From positions 1-64,000 of the forward strand of contig JAZUQZ010000016.1 of NCBI GenBank assembly GCA_045626925.1: a stretch of 64,000 bases of DNA, read 5' to 3'. The translations under genes and the position numbers were made by a program. This document shows positions 8,443 through 16,846 of this stretch, piece by piece. Numbering within the stretch: the stretch's first letter is position 1; every line of letters starts with the position of its first letter. A model generated the notes under the pieces. That model made no database searches. It had not been told where the DNA came from and saw only the letters and a program-made list of their open reading frames with translations. The stretch is from Aphodoplasma sp045626925. GTDB lineage: Bacteria > Bacillota > Clostridia > UBA1381 > UMGS1253.

Positions 8443-8466
8443 ACCACATAATGCCGATTATGTGGT
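8443..8466. repeat. Right recombination-site candidate of the invertible segment
   Basis: ACCACATAAT, the four-base centre GCCG, then ATTATGTGGT. This is the exact inverted copy of 8202-8225; here the dyad does not extend beyond 10-base arms. It is followed on the plus strand by a T-rich run (ATTTTTATTTT), so the hairpin could also end plus-strand transcripts from 8389. Confidence 0.75.
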
Positions 8467-8476
8467 ATTTTTATTT

Positions 8477-9316
8477 TCAGCACCGTAAAAGCCCAAGTTT
8501 TTGCATTTGTCGTCTGTGAATTTCGCCTGTTTCCATTGTATATATTCGTGTGGTGTTCACATTTGAGTGCCCAAGAATATCAGCAAGTCTTACGACATCT
8601 TTTTGAATAGAGTAGTAGGTTCGTGCAAATAAATGGCGAAGGTTGTGAGGGAATACTTTATCTTTTGATACCCCTGCGCTTTCGCATAGTTTTTTCATAT
8701 CAGACCATATATTGCTTCTGTCAAGTGGTTTTCCGTTTTTGCTTACAAAAACGGAGCCACTTTTTATATTGTATTCTCTTATATAGTCTTTAAGCATTTT
8801 GCAAAGCTGCTTAGGTAAGATAATAATTCTCATTTTACCTTTACAGTTAATTGTTGCCTGTCCAGACTTGACAGCAGAAACCGTTATAGCTTTAAGTTCT
8901 GATACACGGATACCTGTTGCACATATGGTTTGCATAAGGTAATACAATCTTTGATTTTTCTTTTGCTTTGCTGCAACTAACAATCTTTCGTATTCAGCCT
9001 TTGTCAATTCTTTATCCTTGCTTGCAAATAGTTGTCTTTGGATTTTAAGTGCCTTTACCTTCAGGTCATACCACTCGTTATATGCAAAGAAACTGTTAAG
9101 CGATGACAGTATAGAATTTACACTTGCCGGAGCATATTTTTCTATTATTTCTTGCTTGTATTCAAGCACAACACTTTTGTTCAATTCTGTTTCTTTGCAC
9201 CATTCCATAAATACTGTTATGTCACGGATATACTTTTCCAAGGTAGAAGAGGACTTCTCCTCATCAATTAAATACTCCTTAAATTTTTGTATTAGTTCGT
9301 TTGTGATTTTTCTCAT
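8477..9316 (-). CDS. Tyrosine recombinase, likely DNA invertase
   Basis: A 279-residue tyrosine recombinase with an N-terminal SAM-like DNA-binding domain (1-95) and a catalytic domain (105-279). The active-site set is complete: Arg in ATGIRVSEL, Lys in CKGK, HNLRH, GHSN and the nucleophile Tyr in TRIYTM. The size and position, ending 11 bp from one of two inverted sites that bracket a promoter, fit a phase-variation invertase (RecV-like role). Integration of the mobile element is the alternative job. It starts after AAAGGAGTTGATTCAAA. Confidence 0.93.
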   Translation of the reverse strand: MRKITNELIQKFKEYLIDEEKSSSTLEKYIRDITVFMEWCKETELNKSVVLEYKQEIIEKYAPASVNSILSSLNSFFAYNEWYDLKVKALKIQRQLFASKDKELTKAEYERLLVAAKQKKNQRLYYLMQTICATGIRVSELKAITVSAVKSGQATINCKGKMRIIILPKQLCKMLKDYIREYNIKSGSVFVSKNGKPLDRSNIWSDMKKLCESAGVSKDKVFPHNLRHLFARTYYSIQKDVVRLADILGHSNVNTTRIYTMETGEIHRRQMQKLGLLRC

Positions 9317-9409
9317 TTTGAATCAACTCCTTTGGTTTTATTTTACCACCAACGATAAAATATATAAGAGTTGTCAATGATTTGCGTTTACCTCCTTATT
9401 CAACCACAA

Positions 9410-9438
9410 ACAATACCACCAAAAGTGTCGAAAGTCTA
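9410..9438 (-). promoter_or_regulatory. Promoter upstream of the recombinase gene
   Basis: On the minus strand TAGACT (9433-9438) and TATTGT (9410-9415) are spaced by 17 bases. They are followed by TTGTGG and an AAGGAGGT at 9390-9397 that belongs to no obvious gene. The block parallels 181-229. The leader from here to the recombinase ATG is about 85 nt. Confidence 0.5.
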
Positions 9439-9473
9439 TGAAGATGATAAAAACATTGTTTATCAAATAGAAA

Positions 9474-9508
9474 GAGTGCATAGACTAATATTAAATCCAT
9501 GCACTCCT
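9474..9508 (-). terminator. Probable terminator of the 9533-12763 operon
   Basis: GAGTGCAT pairs with ATGCACTC across a 19-base loop, and the minus-strand side continues with TTTCTATTT. It lies 25 bp after the stop codon of the membrane protein gene. Confidence 0.5.
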
Positions 9509-9532
9509 TTAGGAACATAAGGCTACTTTCAA

Positions 9533-11143
9533 CTATGATTTTTTGTGAATAAACTTCGCTTTAAAACTACAATACATGTATGTAGATATGATTAACAATA
9601 TCATAATTGTAGTGATTTTTTCATTTTCTTTATTTGTGGGTATTAAATTAGTACCAAATGACAAAATATGCACTACTAGCAAATAAATTAAATATATATA
9701 GTTTGTGAAATCATACATATATCCATAACGGTAATATTGTTCAAAATTCGTCTCTTTACTTGGTATACCTAGAGGGGTTGAGTTTAGTATTGCATTTTTC
9801 AAATCATTTTTATTGCCAATATCCAAAAAAATGAATATTGAACTGACTGCGCCAAATAAAAATATAATTAATTCAAGATTTATGTTATCAAGACATATAT
9901 CATCTAGCACTTTTTCTAATGGCAATACACCATTAATAAATAAAAATTTGTTTATAAAAACTCCAAGGATTGTAATACACCCAAAAATAATCTTTAACTT
10001 CTGAGGGGTTATTTTGCGTATTTTATTATTTTGATTAATTGGTTTTGTATTAATATATTGCCATGCTATCATTGACGCTATTGATATTAGCGTAAATAAA
10101 ATTAGCAAACCAAATGTAAATATCGTAGAATCAACAATAGAATTAATAAAGAAAAACGATAAAGGATAACAAATTTGCAAAAAATTCCACCAACGATAAT
10201 GCCTTTTATATAGAATATCATCTCTATCTAAATTCATCTTAGTCAATGCATCCCACCCTTCGAAAATTCCCAAATAAAGGGCAAAAGCAATTGAAAACAA
10301 GAGATTTGCAAATGTTTCCTTAGAAGTATTGTTGTTTTGTATAGACAAATAGAAAAATATTATAGCAATCAATAGTAGTATAACACTAGTAAGTACAAAC
10401 CCATTGGTTGAAAATTTTTCTGATGTTTTTTTCTCATTGTCATCGTTCGTTAAGGCATACTCTTCATTTTGATTATCACAATTTGATGTTTTGTTCTTAA
10501 TTTTGTATGATGCAAATTCTACAATTGCTGTTAAAGAAAAAAACATAACAAAAAAAACAACTGGAATATACGATACATATGATGCTTCATTAAGTAATGA
10601 TGCAAAGGACAAACCATAATAAAAATTAACACCAATTAACAGAATAGTAGGGTATAAAATAAAATAACTTAATCTTGAAAAACTATCTGTCTTTGATTTG
10701 TAATATAAAAGATAATAGAACCATATTGCAATTAGTAACAGTATGCAATATGAAGAAAAAAATATCACTTTTACCAGAGATAAATTTAAAATCAATAGAA
10801 AAAACATCATAAAAAACAGCAGCCCAGTATATGTTATAACGCGTATCCTTATTCTCTTTCTATTCTTTTTATCAAGTATTTCTTTTTGATTTGGCTCTAG
10901 GTTCTGTCCCAAGATTCTAGAATTCACTTCATTATAATTACGAATTGCAAAAAATAATTGATAGAATAAAAACGAGGCAAAAAGCATTAAAATTAAAATG
11001 GATGATGTGTTTTTTAAATTCGCTAATGCTTCATTTGAAAAATTATAGCAAACGCCCAGCACAAAGACTAAAACTCCCAACGAAAAATACCCTAAAATGG
11101 TTTTTGTGGTATATTTTTGTTTTGAAGTATTTAATGTACACAT
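9533..11143 (-). CDS. Multi-pass membrane protein of unknown function
   Basis: About 536 residues with roughly 13 hydrophobic segments, a polar acidic loop near residues 220-245, and a basic loop near 85-100. I do not recognise the family; transporter or lipid-modifying enzyme are both possible. An upstream GTG at 11167 keeps the frame open, but the ATG at 11143 has a fitting AGGTG seven bases before it and is preferred. It follows the polyprenyl-synthetase homologue by 13 bp and closes a three-gene unit. Confidence 0.7.
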   Translation of the reverse strand: MCTLNTSKQKYTTKTILGYFSLGVLVFVLGVCYNFSNEALANLKNTSSILILMLFASFLFYQLFFAIRNYNEVNSRILGQNLEPNQKEILDKKNRKRIRIRVITYTGLLFFMMFFLLILNLSLVKVIFFSSYCILLLIAIWFYYLLYYKSKTDSFSRLSYFILYPTILLIGVNFYYGLSFASLLNEASYVSYIPVVFFVMFFSLTAIVEFASYKIKNKTSNCDNQNEEYALTNDDNEKKTSEKFSTNGFVLTSVILLLIAIIFFYLSIQNNNTSKETFANLLFSIAFALYLGIFEGWDALTKMNLDRDDILYKRHYRWWNFLQICYPLSFFFINSIVDSTIFTFGLLILFTLISIASMIAWQYINTKPINQNNKIRKITPQKLKIIFGCITILGVFINKFLFINGVLPLEKVLDDICLDNINLELIIFLFGAVSSIFIFLDIGNKNDLKNAILNSTPLGIPSKETNFEQYYRYGYMYDFTNYIYLIYLLVVHILSFGTNLIPTNKENEKITTIMILLIISTYMYCSFKAKFIHKKS

Positions 11144-11156
11144 TATTTTCACCTGC

Positions 11157-12173
11157 TTACATTGCACTTATTTTATCCGTATTATTACAATTTATAATAC
11201 CTGTTTTAGATAAGGATATAATTACTTTTTCCTTCTCGTTTAAAAATCTTAATAAAAATTCGGTTCCTGTTGATTTTTTGGGAAGTTCATTTAATAAGAA
11301 CTTTATTTCTCTTATTACATCAAATATTTCGTTAAAAACGTCTTCAAATAAACATTCCTTATTTAAATATTTAACAAGTTCATTTGTATCTCTCTTTTCT
11401 AGAATTTTTAGCGGAACTTTAGAAAGCACAATGTTTTTCCTGTTATCAACAAAATCCGGGAACAAATGACCCTTATTTGCCTTCTGAAATTTTTTTCCAC
11501 AAAATATTTCCAAATCATTATATGCTTGGAAAATTGTCCCCATATGATTCCCAAGTTCGCACAATGTCTTATACAAATATGCACATTCATTAGACATATA
11601 AAATTCCGAAGAAATAAATCCTATAAGCATTGAATTTCTTAATAATGTACTGGTTTGCATATCACTTATTTTTCTTATTCCACGCACATCTCTGCTTTTT
11701 TTGTTAAGATCACTAATAAAGCCTACAGACATATCTGAGAGAATTTCTTCATATAGAGAAATTATGGTTTTTTGTCTTGGATCATTATGATATAAAGAAG
11801 TTATTTTGTTGTTTTCTTTAAAAATAAGATTCATTATATACGCAGACATTGCTTGCGCATTATCACGACCATATCTCTTGTAATAGGTTTCTTTTCCTCT
11901 TCTCAAAGGATCGTTGTCCACAGAATCGTCTAATATCAATGAATATTTGTGAATTAATTCTACTGTAATAGCATGAATCAAAGTCAATTCATCGAAGGAA
12001 TCATCTCCTATAAGTTTTCCTGTTAATACCAATGAAGGACGGTACCTTCTTCCTGAATTGATTGCATAATTAAACATTGTTTGCAGCTCATCATCACTAT
12101 CATTAAAAAATTCTGTGCAGACGGTTTTAATATTTTTTTCTAATTCAATAATAAAATTTTTGTAAATGTCCAT
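11157..12173 (-). CDS. Polyprenyl synthetase homologue (isoprenoid synthase fold)
   Basis: The 338-residue all-helical protein has the first Asp-rich motif of trans-prenyltransferases, here DDSVD near residue 80, followed by PLRRGKETYYKRYG, which matches the usual DxxxxRRGxP context. The second DDxxD is degenerate (a YNDLEIF segment). It may make a short polyprenyl diphosphate, or act as a non-catalytic or altered prenyltransferase. Its start codon touches the stop of the CDP-alcohol transferase gene (12173), so the two are coupled. Confidence 0.75.
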   Translation of the reverse strand: MDIYKNFIIELEKNIKTVCTEFFNDSDDELQTMFNYAINSGRRYRPSLVLTGKLIGDDSFDELTLIHAITVELIHKYSLILDDSVDNDPLRRGKETYYKRYGRDNAQAMSAYIMNLIFKENNKITSLYHNDPRQKTIISLYEEILSDMSVGFISDLNKKSRDVRGIRKISDMQTSTLLRNSMLIGFISSEFYMSNECAYLYKTLCELGNHMGTIFQAYNDLEIFCGKKFQKANKGHLFPDFVDNRKNIVLSKVPLKILEKRDTNELVKYLNKECLFEDVFNEIFDVIREIKFLLNELPKKSTGTEFLLRFLNEKEKVIISLSKTGIINCNNTDKISAM

Positions 12174-12763
12174 TAATAACGATCTCCTTTTATTCGTTTA
12201 AACTTCAATGCGTGGGAGATGAGAGACAAGAAGCCTAACCCCAAGAAAAACCACATTACGTGTTTATCACCAACATCTACAATAGTTATATTATTGGCAA
12301 CAAAACAATATATTCCTACACAAATTGCATAAAATCTAGAACAAAGTGTTGCTTGAATATAATCTAATCTTTGCTTTTTGTGTAGTTTTTTAATATATAC
12401 TGCAACAAATGAAATTATAATATTGTATATAATAATACACAGTGGCGTCATATGCCCTATCCTTCCAGTGTCTATAAGTGAAATTAAGAAGAATAAAATT
12501 CCTAATTTGTCAACAGTTGAATCTAGTAATCTAAAAGTGCATTTTTTTTCACTGTTTTGTCCTTGACGAGAAATTACACCATCTAAAGCATCACTAACAA
12601 AAATTATGAAAAGTAAAAATATTTGATGTTGAATACTAATACTCCTTCGGGAATATAGCATAAAAATCCATGTTATAATAGCAAAAAATCTAACTATAAG
12701 CAGGAAAAATTCCATATGTATTCTATTTAATAATACAAAAGTTCTTTTAAAATGGTTCGTCAT
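12173..12763 (-). CDS. CDP-alcohol phosphatidyltransferase family protein
   Basis: A 196-residue membrane enzyme with about five helices. It carries the family motif in the form DALDGVISRQG...LLDSTVDK, equivalent to D-x2-D-G-x2-[AS]-R-x8-x-x3-D-x3-D. The glycine before the third Asp is not conserved. Members transfer a phosphoalcohol group from CDP-linked donors to an acceptor alcohol in the membrane. Paired with an isoprenoid synthase, an isoprenoid or unusual lipid acceptor is plausible, but that is inference. It is the first gene of the unit 12763-9533. Confidence 0.8.
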   Translation of the reverse strand: MTNHFKRTFVLLNRIHMEFFLLIVRFFAIITWIFMLYSRRSISIQHQIFLLFIIFVSDALDGVISRQGQNSEKKCTFRLLDSTVDKLGILFFLISLIDTGRIGHMTPLCIIIYNIIISFVAVYIKKLHKKQRLDYIQATLCSRFYAICVGIYCFVANNITIVDVGDKHVMWFFLGLGFLSLISHALKFKRIKGDRY

Positions 12764-12991
12764 TTAATACACCTTTTACTTTAAAATATGTGTTCATAAT
12801 ACCATAATGTTTTCGAATATGCAGAAATAAATTAAAGAGCATGTTAATACTCCAAGGTTTTTATAAAAACTGAAGTTGGTGATCAGATTTGGAGCGACTA
12901 TCTGCTAATGATATCTCAGTCAATAGAGTACAACTGAGCTATAATCAACAGGCATGTCAAAATTATATTTTTCTCATTTGCATTATTTGAT

Positions 12992-13165
12992 TCACTTTTT
13001 GTTTGGATTTGCCCCCTCATTAAGTGTTTGAAGACCAAAAGTAGTTCTATCTATACCGCGTTGCGAGGTATCAACACCTGCATTTGTTGAATTGGTGTTA
13101 GTTTTTAAATTAGGCAGAGATCCATTTTGTAGTGATTTTAATATTTCATTTGCTTTATCTGACAT
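12992..13165 (-). CDS. Small polar protein (57 aa)
   Basis: ATG at 13165 opens 57 codons ending at TGA 12992, with GGGTG six bases upstream and only 14 bp after the membrane protein gene 13180-13719. The N-terminus is a short helix (SDKANEILKSLQNG). The rest is Asn/Thr/Gly-rich and polar (RGIDRTTFGLQTLNEG), without Cys or membrane segment. It is probably a partner of the membrane protein. A secreted or modified peptide is possible but has no leader motif. Confidence 0.55.
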   Translation of the reverse strand: MSDKANEILKSLQNGSLPNLKTNTNSTNAGVDTSQRGIDRTTFGLQTLNEGANPNKK

Positions 13166-13179
13166 TTAAAACACCCTTT

Positions 13180-13719
13180 CTATGAAATATAATTTTTAAT
13201 TATAATGTATACAACAAATAAAATAATGGAAATGGTTGTTAATAACCAACCGTTCCTATACAAAGGAATACGAGCATCGTTTTCGCCTTTATTTCTTACA
13301 GTTGCATCTATGTAAAGTGTAATAAGTTCAATAGATATGACTTTGCTGTCAAACTTTAAAAAATCCTCATCATATAAATCAGCAGGTTTGATTGTATTAT
13401 ACGCTCTTGTAGTTATCACCCTAACCATATCGATAACAGAAAGAAGTGCTAAAATTAAACTCGCACTATAGCATATAAATAACATTGTAGGCATAATGCA
13501 ATCAATATACGACGAGATCTTTACACTAAATATTGTTTTATAGTCATTCATTTGTGCTAATGCTAAAAAATATGCCGAAATTATGGGCAACGCAATACTT
13601 GTTTTTGTGTCAATCACAGAAGTGCGATTGCGTTCATTCTCATATTCATGTTTAGCGACATTTAAAAGTAAAGAAATCGAATTACCATCAAATGGGATTA
13701 CCTTTTCCTCTTTATTCAA
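13180..13719 (-). CDS. Small membrane protein resembling defence-type membrane effectors
   Basis: A 179-residue protein with hydrophobic segments near residues 43-58, 75-95 and 155-177, and a soluble stretch between the second and third. The layout (helical ENERNRTSVIDTKTS before the first membrane pair) recalls SLATT- or Pycsar-effector-like membrane domains found in phage-defence loci. This is a weak resemblance, not a confirmed hit. It lies divergent to the DUF262 gene in a defence-rich stretch. Confidence 0.5.
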   Translation of the reverse strand: MNKEEKVIPFDGNSISLLLNVAKHEYENERNRTSVIDTKTSIALPIISAYFLALAQMNDYKTIFSVKISSYIDCIMPTMLFICYSASLILALLSVIDMVRVITTRAYNTIKPADLYDEDFLKFDSKVISIELITLYIDATVRNKGENDARIPLYRNGWLLTTISIILFVVYIIIKNYIS

Positions 13720-13848
13720 TTAAACCACCTCTATAATATTATAACATAAATCTTTATAAAAAGCAACCAAACTATTAATTTACAAGGTGTAGTGTAACAC
13801 ATCTATTGTAAACCTACAGATGCAACTTTTCTGTTTATAGTGCTATTA

Positions 13849-13877
13849 TTGTATTTTTCTGCAAAACATGATATAAT
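13849..13877 (+). promoter_or_regulatory. Promoter of the DUF262-AlbA gene
   Basis: TTGTAT (13849-13854) and TATAAT (13872-13877) are 17 bases apart, about 35 bp before the ATG at 13913. The ribosome site GAGGAACAGT is modest. Confidence 0.65.
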
Positions 13878-13912
13878 AATACAAACGATAAACTTGTGAA
13901 TAGAGGAACAGT

Positions 13913-15490
13913 ATGGTAGGAGAGCAAAAGGCAATTATTATAAACGACGTATATGATATGATGAAGCAAAGTCAATTAAAAGTTCCATCATATCAACGAA
14001 ATTATGTTTGGAATATAGAGCAACAGGCTCTTTTGATTGATAGCATATTGAAAGGGCATTATATTGGCCAGATGTTTCTTGCTAAATCTAAAGAGTCAAA
14101 TTGCTACGATATTATTGATGGTCAGCAAAGAATAAAAACTATATATTTCTTTATAGAAAATGGATTTAAAATAACGAAAGATGATCAAGCATTAGATGAG
14201 AAAGCTCAACAAGATTTTTTAAATTACCCTCTTCAGTTTTACATAATAGATGAATTACTTGATACCGAACAGGTTGTTGAGATTTTCCAGTTAATTAATA
14301 CTGCTGGAGAGCCGTTGACATCTCAGGAACTTCGACATGCTGAGATGAAAAATAATTTCTCTAACATAGTAAGTGAATTGGCAATGGAGATATTTCCTGA
14401 CAGAAGAAACATGACAAATAGTGAATCTTCTGAACAACCCTTTTTATGTAGTATTTGGAACCGTTTAGGAATCCTCACTAAGCAACAACTTCTTAAAATG
14501 CAAGATGAGGAACTGATTGCAAGAATTATTTTATCTGCTATGTTTGATAAACATCTGCAACCAAATGACGCTTTATTAAATGAAGCATATAGTGGGAATG
14601 GTTTAAATTCTTCAAACATTAATTGCAAATTAACAAAAGAATTAATTAAGCAAATAAAATCTGTGTTTGATTTATTAAGAGCGACAACATTTAATGTTGA
14701 CTACTTGTCTAAAGAAGGCTTTTATATCATATTTATGGCCTTATATGATGTCATTATAATTGAACAAAAAAATATGGACTCACCAGATTTGTTAATTGGA
14801 GTATTTAATAATATAAATTCTCTTGCACCTAGTAACCAAACACACAAATGTCAATATGATTCGTTGCATGAATACGCTAAATATTTAATTCGACTGAACT
14901 GCTTTGATGGAGAAGAGTCGCAAAAAATAGGGATGCTAAAAAACATCCTAAGTGATGCTAAAGTCGAGACAGCAAAATATGAATTTAAGCAAGGACTTTT
15001 GCGGTTGTCTGATGACCGCAAAAAGGATCAAGATTTAAACAATCAAATTGTTGAAACCATCTGTGGAATGGCAAACGCAAATTTTATGGAGCCAGCATAT
15101 TTGTTGATAGGGATTGCCGATAAAGAATCGGATGCTAATCGTATTAATGCGTTGGATAGTATAAAACCGTTAAAGCTTGCTGATCATTATATTGTCGGAA
15201 TAGAAAGAGAGGCAAAAGTGCTGAAAATTTCTGTGGATCAATATTGCGCACAAATTAAAGATATAATTGATCATTCTAACCTATCGCAAGCACTTAAATT
15301 GTCTGTTCTTACCAACATTGACATTATAACATATCGCGGTCTTTCTGTAGTTGTTATCATTATTCCACCGCAAAAAGAGCTATCCTTTATAGAGGATCGT
15401 GTGTTTGTACGCAAATGCAGTAGCACTGCAGAAGTAACTAACGCACGAGAAATCATAGCTCTTGCTAGTAACTTTTCTCACAGCGAATAA
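13913..15490 (+). CDS. DUF262 protein with Schlafen/AlbA-like C-terminal domain
   Basis: The 525-residue protein starts with a DUF262 (ParB/sulfiredoxin-like) domain showing VPSYQRNYVW (about 23-32) and DIIDGQQRIKT (about 66-76), the nucleotide-binding signature of GmrS-type restriction proteins. Instead of the usual DUF1524 HNH partner, residues 375-520 resemble the AlbA_2 domain of Schlafen-type proteins (ETICGMANANF...LLIGIADKES, then RVFVRKCSSTAEVTNAREI). Such AlbA_2 domains can be nucleic-acid binding or RNase domains. A phage or plasmid defence role is inferred from domains and neighbours. It is the only plus-strand gene in the island. Confidence 0.75.
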   Translation: MVGEQKAIIINDVYDMMKQSQLKVPSYQRNYVWNIEQQALLIDSILKGHYIGQMFLAKSKESNCYDIIDGQQRIKTIYFFIENGFKITKDDQALDEKAQQDFLNYPLQFYIIDELLDTEQVVEIFQLINTAGEPLTSQELRHAEMKNNFSNIVSELAMEIFPDRRNMTNSESSEQPFLCSIWNRLGILTKQQLLKMQDEELIARIILSAMFDKHLQPNDALLNEAYSGNGLNSSNINCKLTKELIKQIKSVFDLLRATTFNVDYLSKEGFYIIFMALYDVIIIEQKNMDSPDLLIGVFNNINSLAPSNQTHKCQYDSLHEYAKYLIRLNCFDGEESQKIGMLKNILSDAKVETAKYEFKQGLLRLSDDRKKDQDLNNQIVETICGMANANFMEPAYLLIGIADKESDANRINALDSIKPLKLADHYIVGIEREAKVLKISVDQYCAQIKDIIDHSNLSQALKLSVLTNIDIITYRGLSVVVIIIPPQKELSFIEDRVFVRKCSSTAEVTNAREIIALASNFSHSE

Positions 15491-15501
15491 CTTTTCTTGC
15501 T

Positions 15502-15541
15502 TTAAGAGGTATGCCTGTAATATCGTAGGCATACCTCTTAA
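15502..15541. terminator. Bidirectional terminator between convergent genes
   Basis: TAAGAGGTATGCCT pairs with AGGCATACCTCTTA across a 10-base loop, lying between the ends of the DUF262 gene (plus) and the nuclease-like gene (minus). Confidence 0.75.
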
Positions 15542-15549
15542 ATAATTTA

Positions 15550-16716
15550 TTATATTCCTCTAACTAGTATACTCTTCTTTTCCATACATAGTTTACATCT
15601 TTCTATAAGATTGTAATCGATAAGTTTTGGATCTCCAGAACTCTGCTTTAACAACGTCATAAACTCTCTTAAATCAAGAATATGAAAATATGCTCCTGTT
15701 TCATTTATTGCATTTAGTAGTTGTTCTGTTATTGCATCCCAATTTCCAGATGTCATTAACTCTGTAATTAGAACAATGCAGTGAGGCGGTATACTTCTAT
15801 CAACACTTATTTCATTACCATTTTCATCTAATAAATGAGCGCAATGTTTAAAGTTCTTTGTTGCCCCTATGAGTTGTCTGATTGCTTTATCAACTTGTTT
15901 TTGTATTCCAGAAACTCGTTTTGATTCATTTTTGTTATAGCCAGCTTGTATAATCGACAGATCTTTTGCTTCAATTATGAAACTACCATATTCATAATAT
16001 GCAAAAATATCAGTAAATTCACGTTTTTTGTTTCCACAGTCTACCTCGGGACTTTTATGTAAAGTTGAGGGAAATACAGATTTTAATGAAGCCCAAATTG
16101 TTTTTTCAAAGTTAGCTCCTTCGTCTTCATTCGAAATATTTATTTCATAATAAGAATCGTCATATAAAAAATATATATTATTTGTCTCCCATGATTTAAT
16201 GACAAGAGAAATTTCAATTATTGGTATTTTATGAGTGTCAGGAAATAGACGTGTGTTATCAATTGAAAAATCAAAACAATCAACAGCATGCGAAACATTA
16301 TCATCGAGTTTGCCAACATAAAATGATGTGCTCTCCTGAATAAATTCTAAAAATTCTAAAGACTCATCGTTTGCAATTTCGGCTGAAGCCGAAGCTACAC
16401 ATATATCCATTTCGTTATATAGAAAAATATTAAAATTCTTATTCTTCATTAAGTTGATTAGAGAATGGTGTTCCTGCAGTTCAGTTTGTGCTCTTGTGAT
16501 AAGGACTGGTGTGTCAGGCATATCGTTTATTCTTGCTCCAATACACAAATAAGAATCTTTTTTCCCAAATATTAATTGCATAGAGCATCCAACTATTAAT
16601 GCTTTTATTGTTGGAGTTGGAGCCTTAATTATCAAAGCGTTTTCTCCTTCGTGATTAGTTGGCACATACCATAGTGATGCCACTTCTGAACGCATTTTAT
16701 CATAAATCATATACAT
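15550..16716 (-). CDS. PD-(D/E)xK nuclease-like protein
   Basis: A 388-residue protein without membrane segments. Near residues 230-250 it has REFTDIFAYYEYGSFIIEAK, which fits a PD-(D/E)xK core: Asp in FTDI, then ExK in IIEAKD on the following strand, with a Gln later (IQKQVDKAIRQL). The N-terminal half is unassigned. It is likely a DNA nuclease of a restriction or defence system. No methyltransferase is nearby, so a classical restriction-modification pair is not supported. Confidence 0.6.
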   Translation of the reverse strand: MYMIYDKMRSEVASLWYVPTNHEGENALIIKAPTPTIKALIVGCSMQLIFGKKDSYLCIGARINDMPDTPVLITRAQTELQEHHSLINLMKNKNFNIFLYNEMDICVASASAEIANDESLEFLEFIQESTSFYVGKLDDNVSHAVDCFDFSIDNTRLFPDTHKIPIIEISLVIKSWETNNIYFLYDDSYYEINISNEDEGANFEKTIWASLKSVFPSTLHKSPEVDCGNKKREFTDIFAYYEYGSFIIEAKDLSIIQAGYNKNESKRVSGIQKQVDKAIRQLIGATKNFKHCAHLLDENGNEISVDRSIPPHCIVLITELMTSGNWDAITEQLLNAINETGAYFHILDLREFMTLLKQSSGDPKLIDYNLIERCKLCMEKKSILVRGI

Positions 16717-16846
16717 GTTGATATCATCATATCCTTATCTTTAAATTTGCCTTATGGCACCTATCGATTAAATTAAAACCTATTTCCTTTACGATAATAC
16801 TCCTTTCCACTACAACCTATTTGAAGAGTTAAATTAATAATTGGGC

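Noticed and set aside
8197..8466. The two hairpins read as plain transcription terminators
   Set aside because: Stems are AT-rich, only one copy has a T-run, and exact identity in inverted orientation around a promoter next to a recombinase is better explained by recombination sites. A minor terminator role for the right copy remains possible.
10945..11469. A 174-codon plus-strand open frame
   Set aside because: It lies antisense across the ends of two well-supported minus-strand genes and reads as AT-rich shadow without a ribosome site.
12880..12970. A tRNA-like fold on the minus strand (AGCTCAGTTG resembling a D-arm)
   Set aside because: No T-arm consensus or acceptor stem could be built around it.
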